From NCBI GenBank assembly GCA_029582265.1, contig CM055823.1, positions 4,030,001-4,094,000 on the forward strand: 64,000 bases of DNA. The letters are read 5' to 3'. Shown piece after piece: positions 29,223 to 41,133 of the stretch. Numbering within the stretch: position 1 is the stretch's first letter; each line of letters opens with the position of its first letter. The stretch is from Zoroaster sp. YZ-2022 (taxonomy: Eukaryota; Echinodermata; Asteroidea; Forcipulatida; Zoroasteridae). The notes under the pieces are model-generated. The model was not told the DNA's origin. It searched no databases and saw only the letters and a list, made by a program, of their open reading frames with translations. The translations under genes were made by a program, and so were the position numbers.

Positions 29223-32200
29223 TCAGATGCTACAAACAAATGGTTTTTCTCCAGTGTGAATCCTTTGGTGTCTTTTAAGATGGGTATTTTGTATAAACTC
29301 TTTATCACAAATGTCACATTTATATGGTTTTTCTCCAGTGTGAATCCTTTGGTGTCTTTTGAGATAGGCTTTTAGCATAAACTCTTTATCACAAATGTCA
29401 CATTTGTGTGGTTTCTCATTAGTATGCAGCCGCTGATGACATGAAAGTGTGCCTGAATGAGAGAAAGCTTTACCACAAATGTCACAAACAAATGGTTTTT
29501 CTCCAGTGTGAATCCTTTGGTGCCTTTTAAGATGGGTATTTCGTATAAACTCTTTATCACAAATGTCACATTTATATGGTTTTTCTCCAGTGTGAATCCT
29601 TTGCTGGCTTTTAAGAGAGGTTTTCTGCGTAACCTCTTTATCATAAATGTTACATTTGTGTGGTTTCTCATTAGTATGCAGCCGCTGATGACATGAAAGT
29701 GTGCCTGAATGAGAGAAAGCTTTACCACAAATGTCACAAACAAATGGTTTTTCTCCAGTGTGAATCCTTTGGTGCCTTTTAAGATGGGTATTTCGTATAA
29801 ACTCTTTATCACAAATGTCACATTTATATGGTTTTTCTCCAGTGTGAATCCTTTGCTGGCTTTTAAGAGAGGTTTTCTGCGTAACCTCTTTATCATAAAT
29901 GTTACATTTGTGTGGTTTCTCATTAGTATGCAGCCGCTGATGACATGAAAGTGTGCCTGAATGAGAGAAAGCTTTACCACAAATGTCACAAACAAATGGT
30001 TTTTCTCCAGTGTGAATCCTTTGGTGTCTTTTGAGATAGGCTTTTAGCATAAACTCTTTATCACAAATGTCACATTTGTGTGGTTTCTCATTAGTATGCT
30101 GCCGCTGATGATGTGAAAGTGTGCCTGAATGAGAGAAAGCTTTACCACAAATGTCACAAACAAATGGTTTCTCTCCAGTGTGAATCCTTTGGTGACAATT
30201 TAGGTTGCTTTTCTCAGTAAATGCTTTACCACAAATGTCACAAACAAATGGTTTTTCTCCAGTGTGAATCCTTTGGTGGCTTGTAAGAGTGGTGTTCAAG
30301 ATAAATGTTTTATCACAAATGTCACATTTATATGGTTTCTCATTAGTATGATGCCGCTGATGATATGAAAGTGTACTTGACTGAGTGAAAGCTTTACCAC
30401 AAATGTCACAAACAAATGGTTTTTCTCCAGTGTGAATCCTTTGGTGTCTTTTAAGATGGGTATTTTGTATAAACTCTTTATCACAAATGTCACATTTATA
30501 TGGTTTTTCTCCAGTGTCAATCCTTTGGTGTCTTTTGAGATAGGCTTTTAGCATAAACTCTTTATCACAAATGTCACATTTGTGTGGTTTCTCATTAGTA
30601 TGCAGCCGCTGATGATGTGAAAGTGTGCCTGAATGAGAGAAAGCTTTACCACAAATGTCACAAACAAATGGTTTTTCTCCAGTGTGAATCCTTTGGTGGC
30701 GTTTAAGATTGGTGTTCTGGACAAATGTTTTATCACAAATGTCACATTTATATGGTTTCTCATTAGTATGATGCCACTGATGATATGAAAGTGAACTTGA
30801 ATGAGAGAAAGATTTACCACAAATCTCACAAACAAATGGTTTTTCTCCAGTGTGAATCCTTTGGTGACAATTTAAGCTGGTTTTCTCAGTAAATGCTTTA
30901 CCACAAATGTCACAAACAAATGGTTTTTCTCCAGTGTGAATCCTTTGGTGGCTTGTAAGAGTGGTGTTCAAGATAAATGTTTTATCACAAATGTCACATT
31001 TATATGGTTTCTCATTAGTATGATGCCACTGATGATATGAAAGTGAACTTGAATGAGAGAAAGATTTACCACAAATCTCACAAACAAATGGTTTTTCTCC
31101 AGTGTGAATCCTTTGGTGACAATTTAAGCTGGTTTTCTCAGTAAATGCTTTACCACAAATGTCACAAACAAATGGTTTTTCTCCAGTGTGAATCCTTTGG
31201 TGGCTTGTAAGAGTGGTGTTCAAGATAAATGTTTTATCACAAATGTCACATTTATATGGTTTCTCATTAGTATGATGCCGCTGATGATATGAAAGTGTAC
31301 TTGACTGAGTGAAAGCTTTACCACAAATGTAACAAACAAATGGTTTTTCTCCAGTGTGAATCCTTTGGTGTCTTTTAAGATGGGTATTTTGTATAAACTC
31401 TTTATCACAAATGTCACATTTATATGGTTTTTCTCCAGTGTGAATCCTTTGGTGTCTTTTGAGATAGGCTTTTAGCATAAACTCTTTATCACAAATGTCA
31501 CATTTGTGTGGTTTCTCATTAGTATGCAGCCGCTGATGACATGAAAGTGTGCCTGAATGAGAGAAAGCTTTACCACAAATGTCACAAACAAATGGTTTTT
31601 CTCCAGTGTGAATCCTTTGGTGCCTTTTAAGATGGGTATTTCGTATAAACTCTTTATCACAAATGTCACATTTATATGGTTTTTCTCCAGTGTGAATCCT
31701 TTGCTGGCTTTTAAGAGAGGTTTTCTGCGTAACCTCTTTATCATAAATGTTACATTTGTGTGGTTTCTCATTAGTATGCAGCCGCTGATGACATGAAAGT
31801 GTGCCTGAATGAGAGAAAGCTTTACCACAAATGTCACAAACAAATGGTTTTTCTCCAGTGTGAATCCTTTGGTGCCTTTTAAGATGGGTATTTCGTATAA
31901 ACTCTTTATCACAAATGTCACATTTATATGGTTTTTCTCCAGTGTGAATCCCTTGGTGTCTTTTGAGATAGGCTTTTAGCATAAACTCTTTATCACAAAT
32001 GTCACATTTATATGGTTTCTCATTAGTATGCAGCCGCTGATGACATGAAAGTGTGCCTGGATGAGAGAAAGCTTTACCACAAATGTCAGAAACAAATGGT
32101 TTTTCTCCAGTGTGAATCCTTTGGTGACATATTAGGGTGGATTTATGACCAAACGTTTGATCACAAATGTCACAAACAAATGTTTTTTTTCCAGCGTTAC

Positions 32201-32414
32201 TCGTTTGGTGGTTTTTATCACTAGTGTCACATGTGTATGTTTTCTTCTTTTCATGACAGCCCCTGTGCCTTTGAAGACCATCCTGACTCGAGAAAGCTAT
32301 GTTACAGATTCTACAAATGATTGGTTTTTCTTCAATGTCTTGTTGAAATGTAAGGTTCTGTGTACCTTCTTCACCACAAAGCTCAGAGTAATTAGAGTTT
32401 TCCATTGTTTCCAT
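29223..32414 (-). CDS. C2H2 zinc-finger protein 1, about 37 finger units
   Basis: The 1,063-aa protein starts with a leader shared by the cluster ([17 protein letters not shown]) and a first finger CRICNIAF, then tandem 28-residue fingers with alternating TGEKP and TNEKP linkers. I count about 37 units; some have lost ligands (unit 2, unit 4 with Ser for Cys, three copies of a CNIYDKE...SQQ unit, one ending in Asp instead of His). An 84-residue three-finger block is repeated at almost identical DNA level. The last finger stops at FVCSI because TGA replaces the second Cys codon. The ATG lies in ACCATGG and an acceptor (TTGTAG before 32481) precedes it, so this is the second exon. Probably a nuclear DNA-binding protein; no KRAB, SCAN or BTB domain seen. 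Confidence 0.85.
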   Translation of the reverse strand: METMENSNYSELCGEEGTQNLTFQQDIEEKPIICRICNIAFSSQDGLQRHRGCHEKKKTYTCDTSDKNHQTSNAGKKTFVCDICDQTFGHKSTLICHQRIHTGEKPFVSDICGKAFSHPGTLSCHQRLHTNEKPYKCDICDKEFMLKAYLKRHQGIHTGEKPYKCDICDKEFIRNTHLKRHQRIHTGEKPFVCDICGKAFSHSGTLSCHQRLHTNEKPHKCNIYDKEVTQKTSLKSQQRIHTGEKPYKCDICDKEFIRNTHLKRHQRIHTGEKPFVCDICGKAFSHSGTLSCHQRLHTNEKPHKCDICDKEFMLKAYLKRHQRIHTGEKPYKCDICDKEFIQNTHLKRHQRIHTGEKPFVCYICGKAFTQSSTLSYHQRHHTNEKPYKCDICDKTFILNTTLTSHQRIHTGEKPFVCDICGKAFTEKTSLNCHQRIHTGEKPFVCEICGKSFSHSSSLSYHQWHHTNEKPYKCDICDKTFILNTTLTSHQRIHTGEKPFVCDICGKAFTEKTSLNCHQRIHTGEKPFVCEICGKSFSHSSSLSYHQWHHTNEKPYKCDICDKTFVQNTNLKRHQRIHTGEKPFVCDICGKAFSHSGTLSHHQRLHTNEKPHKCDICDKEFMLKAYLKRHQRIDTGEKPYKCDICDKEFIQNTHLKRHQRIHTGEKPFVCDICGKAFTQSSTLSYHQRHHTNEKPYKCDICDKTFILNTTLTSHQRIHTGEKPFVCDICGKAFTEKSNLNCHQRIHTGEKPFVCDICGKAFSHSGTLSHHQRQHTNEKPHKCDICDKEFMLKAYLKRHQRIHTGEKPFVCDICGKAFSHSGTLSCHQRLHTNEKPHKCNIYDKEVTQKTSLKSQQRIHTGEKPYKCDICDKEFIRNTHLKRHQRIHTGEKPFVCDICGKAFSHSGTLSCHQRLHTNEKPHKCNIYDKEVTQKTSLKSQQRIHTGEKPYKCDICDKEFIRNTHLKRHQRIHTGEKPFVCDICGKAFSHSGTLSCHQRLHTNEKPHKCDICDKEFMLKAYLKRHQRIHTGEKPYKCDICDKEFIQNTHLKRHQRIHTGEKPFVCSI

Positions 32415-32568
32415 GGTTACTGTTCTCCTTCACAAAGACACAAACACCAGATGCAAATTACTGCCACTCAGATCATCAAACCTACAATAAAGCAAATAAA
32501 ATGATCAACACTCATCTGCTCATGCTTGTTAATTTTTGTACAATACTTAGCACACCAAAAGAGTCTCC

Positions 32569-32772
32569 GTAAAGAATGTCGTATCCGGCCGCCACTTATG
32601 ATCAATGGAAATAATGAATTTAATGAATAATGAAAAAAAGCCTCATGTGTTTTCGAAATTTCCCAGACACAAATCTATGACTTTCATTCTCTTGGCCTTA
32701 CCAGGTAGGTAAGATTACATTATTGGTTATATTTAATGAAAAATAGTGGCGGCCTGATACGTCATTCTACCC
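32569..32772. mobile_element. GAATGTCGTATC MITE, short copy, with 8-bp target duplication
   Basis: Ends GTAAAGAATGTCGTATC...and the inverse, rich in GGCCGCCAC. GAGTCTCC is duplicated at 32561-32568 and 32773-32780, and the paralogous empty site (GAGTCTCT) is at 49984-49991 upstream of zinc-finger gene 3. It lies in the intron of gene 1. Other copies are at 43112, 52781 and 59967. Confidence 0.75.
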
Positions 32773-33444
32773 GAGTCTCCTATTTCTGGTCATACAGTAC
32801 AGGTCAGTTTCAAAATAGGTGCATTGATCTTATTTTTCCCAACCAGATCAAACGTACATATTGGATAAACAGTTAATTTACTTTACACCAAGTTTTCACT
32901 CTATTTAACTGTCATGTGCTTTATAAATAATTTCATCAAATAAACAAGATGAAAAGCAACTGACAAGGAAAATGATTAACTTAATAAACTTGTTAATTAA
33001 CCCCAACTCCCTAGGTATTGTATTAAAACAATAAAAATCCTTCAAAATCCTCCAACTGGCTTTGTTGTCTAGGGAGTTAGGGTTAATAAAGTAATTATTT
33101 GACAAACCACACACTCCTAACCCTCAGTTCCTAACCCTAACCCAACCAAAGCTTGCGCACAATGTTTAACAGTTAACATATTTAAGCAGGCAACGAAATG
33201 ACCAACATCTCATTGGATGTGTTTGTTAATGCTCAATGTCTCCCAAAATGTTGTCTCGTGAGTCGATGATCGAGTTGTCAGAAAGGGAGTTGTCACTGTC
33301 AGAAAGGTCGAGATGTCTTAAAAACATCACACTGCTGTCACTGTTATTTTTAATCTATTGTATGGTTCACAGCATCAAAACGATGTGACTTAACATGTAC
33401 AGTTTACATAATTGGCATTATTTATAGAAATGTAACGAAATTAC

Positions 33445-33560
33445 CTGTAAAAAGTGTAAATCAATGAGTATTCTTCGACGAGTTCGAGTACGAATTTTTC
33501 GTCGAAGGCCATGCATAATTCCTTCCATAAGCACAGCGCCCTCTCTCTGTACATAGCTAG
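33445..33560 (-). other. Predicted non-coding first exon of zinc-finger gene 1
   Basis: On the minus strand an exon ending TTTTTACAG meets donor GTAATTTCG at 33444. The acceptor at 32482-32483 gives an intron of about 0.96 kb. The exon upstream side carries AGAGGGCGCTGTG, conserved in all units. The 5' end is not defined; transcript data would be needed. Confidence 0.5.
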
Positions 33561-33598
33561 CTAGATATTCCGCTCGTCGTACGTTCATGCATTCGGCG

Positions 33599-34280
33599 CC
33601 GGTGTCACGGTCTCAGTTATCCGGCGTGCTCAGCTATCCGGATGACGTAGCCGGGCATTTCAGCACGCTGTAGTCACGGTCTCAGCTATCCGGCGTGCTC
33701 AGCTATCCGGATGACGTAGCAGGGCATTTCAGCACGCTGTAGTCACTGCTCGTGGAGGCCGCCATGACACTGACAGTTCCAGCAAGTGTGTGTACGTACG
33801 GTATGATACGTACACGTACACGACTCAGCACGGCACTAAAATGGACTACTTTCGTACGCTGTGCGCAGACATAGCATGACGTAATTTTACCATATTTGGT
33901 CATCCGGATAGCTGAGCACGCCGGATAGCTGAGACCGTGACACCGGTGTCACGGTCTCAGTTATCCGGCGTGCTCAGCTATCCGGATGACGTAGCCGGGC
34001 ATTTCAGCACGCTGTAGTCACGGTCTCAGCTATCCGGCGTGCTCAGCTATCCGGATGACGTAGCCGGGCATTTCAGCACGCTGTAGTCACTGCTCGTGGA
34101 GGCCGCCATGACAGTTCCAGCAAGTGTGTGTACGTATGTACACGTACAAGTACACGACTCAGCACGGCACTAAAATGGACTACTTTCGTACGCTGTGCGC
34201 AGACATAGCATGACGTAATTTTACCATATTTGGTCATCCGGATAGCTGAGCACGCCGGATAGCTGAGACCGTGACACCGG
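33599..34280. mobile_element. Two tandem MITE copies sharing a terminus
   Basis: Copies at 33599-33946 and 33943-34280 each start CCGGTGTCACGGTCTCAG and end in its inverse, and share the CCGG at 33943-33946. In both, the left inverted repeat (with CTCAGCTATCCGGATGACG) is itself duplicated in tandem, so the left arm is double and the right arm single. No coding frame. Confidence 0.75.
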
Positions 34281-34285
34281 CACAC

Positions 34286-35756
34286 CACCTAAGGGGGGGC
34301 CGTCCATAAAGTACGTACATTGTACGTACGCGCGCACGAAGCTTAAGGGGGGGGGGGGAGAGGGGGTTGTTGACATTGCATACACCATGCGTACAGCTAG
34401 CTACAGGGGGAGGGGGTTTCCAAGCAAATGCGTACCGTACGCAAACTGACAATTTGCTTTTAATGAATTATCATGAATTCAATGTACTATCTCATATAAA
34501 TAACTACCAGGACCAGCTTTTGTATATCGAAAAACAGTTATAACACAGTACCCTTCACCCCCAACCAAAAGTAAATTTATCTTCCCAGCGCTACCGCCAG
34601 CCAACTTCGGCCTATAGATCGACCACAACACTACTAAAATAATAAGACTGCTATGAAACCGGCCGGCAGGCAGGCAGTGTACATGTACATGTACGTATGT
34701 ACACGGTACCGGAAACGTACATGTACAGGTGATTGATACAATGTATCAATTTCACCCTCGTGTTGTCGCTGACAATGTACATGTATATGTAGTACAGCTA
34801 TTATGCTTGTTGATACCTAGTTTTATTATTTTCCAACGGCCTGCAGCTGTATATGTATAATTACATGTACATGTACATGTACATGTACTGCAGGTAAACG
34901 AAAACAACAACAAAGATCGACGTCTGTATATCAACTGCCTCTTGTTCAAACACATTTTTGTGAAAAGCGTTATTCACTCAATAAACCACTCATAAACCAC
35001 TCAGTGAAAAGTCATGGGCAAACTGTGCAAAAAAGTGTATCAGGATTTTTTTTTCTTTTCTGGTTCAAATATGTCATCATTCACTGCTGTTTTGGTTTAA
35101 AATATATCACTGTTCAATCATTTCCTGAGGTCCGTTAATAAAAATGTTTGCAATTTTTTTTTCTGTCAACATTTTGTGATTTATTTCAGTCCTTGGATGC
35201 GACTTGCGAATCATACTACCACAGCACTGTGACATTTAATGATGCTATATAGAATAAGGTAGTCTGAGAAGTCAAAAAGAGATATGGAATGCGTATGCGT
35301 ACGGGGGGGGGGGGGAGAGGGTGGTTGGAGCCACTGCTTATGCCATGCGTAAATCCGCGTCACTACGGAGTGTGAAATATGGCTAGGCGGGGGAAATAAC
35401 ATGGCAGCTGTATTTCACAATGATCTAAGATTGATCTTAACTGTGTATCAATCTTAATTGCTTAGCAAAGTGTGATGTCACAATACAAATCACCATGGTA
35501 ATACTAACAATGAATCTTAGTGCTTTTCTTTGTGAAATCGAGCCGCGCCGTGCAGCTGCCATATTTTTCCCGATGCTGAACTTTGAACTTGGTTGGAAGC
35601 GAGCGCGCGCGCGCGCAAGCCTCGAAGCGTGACGTCAGATCTTCAGCACAAAGCGTTAACGTGTCAGTAGTCCGATGAAATCATTTACACCTGTAGCCTA
35701 GCTGTCTATATCCTTGATAGGGGAGGGGCGGAGGAGGGGAGGGGCGGGGCGGGGGA
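34286..35756. other. Upstream region of unit 1, duplicated near the window end
   Basis: Positions about 34560-35320 match 62820-63665 (AAAGACTGCTATGAAACCGG, GATTGATACAATGTATC and GTCCGTTAATAAAAATG blocks). A GGCCGTCCATAAAGTACGT terminus at 34299 recurs inverted at about 63730-63757. TACATG tracts and poly-G runs are frequent. No gene seen. Confidence 0.55.
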
Positions 35757-38571
35757 GGGGTGTCATTAGGATCGTCTTCTTACTTAAAACAAATCATAAT
35801 CGAACAAAAACATCAATGTCTAAGTAACACTAGAATAATAGGATCATTATTTCTAACTTAACCAACGTTTACCCCAAATTACAGATTAACTATTTTCAGG
35901 AAAAACCCAGTTTTATAAATCCATTCAGTCCCCTGAAATGGTAATCAACGTGAACGGAGCTGATCTGAGAGTGAATGTTTTCGGGGGGTTATTGATAGCG
36001 TGCCGTCCTGAGTGCTTTCATTGGAAATCATTTGGAACAATATCCTCCTCTTTTGAACACAAATAATGATGTAATTTGGAAAAAAATAGTTCAACAGATT
36101 AACAATACTAATATGTTAAACAAATGTGGGAGAGCAATTAACACTAGTTCTGAAGGATTGAGGCAAAATACTTTGAATGAGTCGGAACGAGACAAACCTG
36201 ATTTGAATGCTTACAAAAATATAACAATTTTATTTACTTTCCAATCAAAACTTAAATATCAAACTTAGATATGTAAAATATTTGATGAATGGGCAAAGCT
36301 ATTCAAGCAATCAAGAAATAAACTTTGAAAAAATGGTTAAAAACCACTTATTAAAATATTAAAGAAAACTTAAAACCAAAACCCAAATTGTTCAAATATT
36401 TTTAAAATAATAAAACCAAAAACCAACACTGTGGATTACTATAAAGCACAATTATAGACTTGCCTGTAAATTCTTATAAAAGACCCCCCAAAAAATAATA
36501 ACCATAATTAAGTTATAAATGTCAATTAAAATACAAATACCAAATATAAATGGACAGAAACCAAGTTGTATCTAAATCTGATAAAATCAGAACCACTTAT
36601 CCAAATGTAGGAAAGAATCAAGTACATTATGTTATGAAATACTCTTAAAATACAAGGAAATCTACCAGCTTGACTTTACACAAAATACTGAGTTAAGAAA
36701 AGTATTCTGCTGAGTGAGCAAAAGATTAAGTCCAACAATAGTCTTTCTCTTCCTTCAGACAAAAATAAAAGCTTAAATCAAGATGTTAGCCAGAATTCAG
36801 AAATAGGGTGTCAAAATTAGCTGGAAATTTCAAAACAGGGTGTCTAAATTGTTCACTTACAATACTTTTACATGTAAATGACAGATGAAACAGGGTGTCC
36901 AAATTGTTCACTTACAATATGTTTACATGTAAATGACAGATGAAACAGTGTGTCCAAATTGTTCACTTAAAATACTTTTACATGTAAATGCCAGATGAAA
37001 CAGGGTGTCCAAAATTGAAACAGGATGTCCAAAAGACACCCAGACAACCCTCTGGCCAATTCTATGGCTTAAATAAACTTTTAAAAATGTGAAAAACCAA
37101 GAAAATACTAACTTTCAAGCATACACCTAAACCATACTTCTTAATAATGTTACCATGCCAACCAGATTCCTAAAAAAAAAATAATAATAATATAATAATA
37201 AAGATTTTTAGCGCGCACATATCCACCCTGCTGGGCGCTCAAGGCTCAATGTAAATTCATCTCCTTATTAACCCTAACCACACCATATCCTCCAAAATCC
37301 TCCCAGGGGCACTTTTTTACACCACTTCAAATGGGGCAAAATCACTACCTGGCAAGAAGTACAGGCCATAAGTGCTGAATATAAAAGATCAATGGAAATG
37401 CTTGGTGCATTTTGAAGATAAAGAAATGTTTCCAAAAGTGCACTGGAAGACTACCTAGGAATACCTAGGAAGTTAGAGTTAATAACAATTATTTAAACAG
37501 GTCTGTACTTTCTAAGGCAGCTTAGAGTCCTGGCTTAATCAAAGGGTATTAAAGTGTATGCCACAGACTGAGTACAACCATAGAGGTTCTACCTCCAAAT
37601 TTGGCCAAAATCTTTACATAGAGGTGCAAGCTTGGGCTTAAATAAACAGACAAGGGTCTACACAGCTTAATTTAAAACAGTGAAATAACCAGGGGGAACC
37701 ACGGTCTAGCGCACCGAACTCAAGTTCTGGTGTTGCCAGCAGCAGGGTGTGGGTTCGAGCCCCGGTCGTGACACTTGTGTCCTTGAGCAAGGTACTTAAC
37801 CATAATTGCTTCGTCCTTCGGATGGGACGTAAAGCCGTAGGTCCCGTGTGTTGTATAATGCACGTAAAGTGGATTGTCGTGCGGTCTAGCGCACTGAACT
37901 CAAGTTCTGGTGTTGCCAGCAGCAGAGTGTGGGTTCGAGCCCCGGCCGTGACACCTGTGTCCTTGAGCAAGACACTTAACCATAATTGCTTCTCTCCACC
38001 CAGGGGTTAAATGGGTACCTGTGAAGGCAGAGATGGTTTGCTCTATATGCGCTAGAAATGGCAGCAATTGAGCTGTATACTCCCCAGGGAGCTGAGATGG
38101 TTTCAGGAATGATTTATGAGCCTTATGAGCAGGGATAATAATATAATGCGCCTTGAGCGCCACTTAGTTGGTGGATACGTGCGCTATATAAATCTATACA
38201 TTATTATTATTATTATTACTATTAAGTAATTAAATAATTTTGTACTTGAAATGACTTATCCCCAATTCAAAAGTTTGTCAGCTTTTAAGAGAATTACATA
38301 GAATGAATGTATCATTGGTTCTGTTGATCAAACTGTTTCTAGAAGTATGCGTACTCTCTTTGAATCAAGATATACATTAAACAACCAACCTGTGAAAGAT
38401 TCAGCTTATTACAATAAGCAATTAATGAGAAAGTAGTGAAAATACAATCAGATTGACGCTCCAAAAGTTTAACTGTCTTCAGTTTAACTTTGGTACACTG
38501 ACTGAATGTACCCTATGAAGCAGGAGACAATGTCTTATGAGAGTTTTTCTTTTACAGAAAGCTTTATCTCA
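35757..38571. other. Downstream flank of zinc-finger unit 2
   Basis: Homologous to 26683-29222. It contains three copies of a ~65-bp block ending in TTCACTTACAATA (36840-37015), a SINE tail fragment at about 37176-37245 and a full SINE insertion at 37702-38217. No gene. Confidence 0.6.
37702..38217 (+). mobile_element. Composite tRNA-derived SINE
   Basis: Two tRNA-like heads lie in tandem, each with a B-box GGTTCGAGCCC (37753 and about 37932). The first belongs to the family with GGATGGGACGTAAAGCCG and the second to the family with CCACCCAGGGGTTAAATGG, followed by the common body and a TTATTA tail. The paralogous unit shows the uninterrupted site at about 28396-28425. Confidence 0.75.
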
Positions 38572-39080
<509 letters not shown>

Positions 39081-39263
39081 GATAAATGCGTAAAGATATT
39101 CAAACAATCAAGAAATGAACTTTGACCAAAACATTCTTAAAAACTACTTATTAAAATATTAAAGAAAACTAAAAGCCTAAACCTAACTTGTAAAAATTAT
39201 AGATTTCCCTGTAAATTCAGGGAAAATGATATACACATGTAGTTATAAATGTCAATTAATTAA

Positions 39264-39848
39264 AACCCTGCGATGTGCCATGACACTTATACGAACAGCG
39301 TGGTGGCATCGCGCTTAATTTTTCAGTAGGTGTGAAGGGGCGCTATAACTTCTGTTGCATTGACGACTACCAACTGCCAATGGTTTTAACAGATGCCGAG
39401 AGGTCCTCTAGACCCTAGACAACAATTTGATGCAAAAAAAAATAAATGTAAGGGCCCTTTAGGTTGATGTTTATTTTCGTTCTGATAACGCTTTTTCCTG
39501 TACCCCAAATCGACATAAAATATACCCTATTATGTGAACCCATAGCAGTTATAGGAATAAACATCTCATACTCTGCCTAAAGGCTCCAGCATGTCTGGGT
39601 TGATGTTCTTGCACACCATAGTGGGTAACTGCTAGCTTTTGATAAGCCACCTATGAGCTGAAATCAATGGCCTTGTGTTGACAGATGGTCCTATGGGACC
39701 ATGCTTTTTGCAGTAGGATTTTTTGGGTCAAGGGTTCAAAGCAGGCTAATGGGAATTAACCATGCTATTTGGGTATACTTCAACAGTGAACTTACGGAAT
39801 TTGAGAAATTTGGGGTAAACATCAACGGAGTAATTAAGTCGCAGGATT
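39264..39848. mobile_element. 585-bp non-autonomous TTAA element
   Basis: Inverted ends AACCCTGCGA and TCGCAGGATT are each flanked by TTAA (39260-39263, 39849-39852). Unit 2 shows the empty site with a single TTAA near 36526. TTAA duplication is typical of piggyBac and Kolobok superfamilies. No transposase frame. Confidence 0.75.
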
Positions 39849-40190
39849 TTAAAATACAAATACCAAATATAAATGCACAGAAACCAAGTTGTATCTAAAT
39901 CTGATAAAATCTCAGAACCACTTATCCAAATGTAGGAAAGAATCAAGTATGTTCTGAAATTCAGGGAAATCTACCAGCTTGACCCTACACAAAATACCAA
40001 GTTAAGAAATATATCCTCTTGAGTAACAAAAATATTAAGTCCAACAATAGTCTTCTCTTCCTAAAGACAAAAATAAAAATTTAAATAAATTACAAAAATA
40101 TGAAAACCAAGAAAATACTAACTTGGCAAATTCATCAAAACTTTAATGCATACACCTAAACCAAACTTCTTAATGTTACCATGCCAACTA

Positions 40191-40545
40191 ATGTAGTGTC
40201 GTGGCCGAGTGGTCTAGCTTACAAGACTCAAGTTCTGGTGTTAGCAGCAGAATGTGGGTTCAAATCCCGGCCGTGACACTTGTGTCCTTGAGCAAGACAC
40301 TTAACCATAATTGCTTCTCTCCACCCAGGGGTTAAATGGGTACCTTTGAGGGCAGAGTTGGTTGATTAGCCCTACATGTATATGCGCTGTAATGGCAGCA
40401 ATTGAGCTGTATACTCCCCAGGGAGCTGAAATGGTTTCAGGAATGATTTATGAGCCTTATGAGCAGGGGTAATAATATAGTGCGCCTTGAGCACCACTCA
40501 GTTGGTGGATACGTGCGCTATATAAGTCCACACATTATTATTATT
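40191..40545 (+). mobile_element. tRNA-derived SINE
   Basis: The tRNA-like head (A-box GTGGCCGAGTGG, B-box GGTTCAAATCC) resembles a Ser/Leu type. It is followed by the body with CACCCAGGGGTTAAATGG and a CGCTATATAAGTCC...TTATTA tail. AACTA is duplicated on both sides (40186-40190, 40546-40550); empty sites exist in the other units. Confidence 0.8.
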
Positions 40546-41133
40546 AACTAGATTCCTCAAATAATGTAAATTCATCTCCTTATTGATCAAAATTATTTGA
40601 ACAGGTCTGTTCTCTAAAGCAGTTTAGAGTCCATGGTATTAACGTGTATGCTGCTGACTAAGTATAACCATCAAGGTCCTACCTCCACATATGGCCAAAA
40701 TCTTTAGATAGGGGTGCAAGCTTGGGCTTAAATAAATAGACAGGGGTCTACACAGTGAAATAACCAGGGGGGAACCACTCCTATTAAATAATTCAATATT
40801 TTTGTACTTGGAATGACTTTTATCTCCAATTCAAAAGTTTGTCAGCTTTTAATAGCATTACATGGAATGAATGTATCATTGGTTCTGTTGATCAAACTGT
40901 TTCTAGAAGTATGCGTACTCTCTTTGAATCAAGATATACATTAAACAACCAACCTGTGAAAGATTCAGCTTATTACAATGAGCAATTAATGAGAAAGTAG
41001 TCAAAATACAATCAGATTGACGCTCCAAAAGTTTAACTGTCTTCAGTTTAACTTTAGTACGCTGACTGAACGTACCCTATGAAGAAGAGAGACGATGTCT
41101 TATGAGAGTTTTTCTTTTACAGAAAGATTCATC

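Larger units (their letters stand above)
39081..41133. other. Downstream flank of zinc-finger gene 2
   Basis: Homologous to the flanks of the other units but missing their first part because of the deletion junction near 39080. It carries two insertions listed separately (39264-39848 and 40191-40545). No gene. Confidence 0.6.

Noticed and set aside
29372..31921. Additional frames inside zinc-finger gene 1 on both strands
   Set aside because: They are shadows of the 28-codon repeat; the same peptide recurs with the repeat period and lacks Cys/His ligands.
40191..40275. Functional tRNA-Ser or tRNA-Leu gene
   Set aside because: The A and B boxes are present, but the sequence continues into a conserved SINE body with a TTATTA tail and has target duplications.
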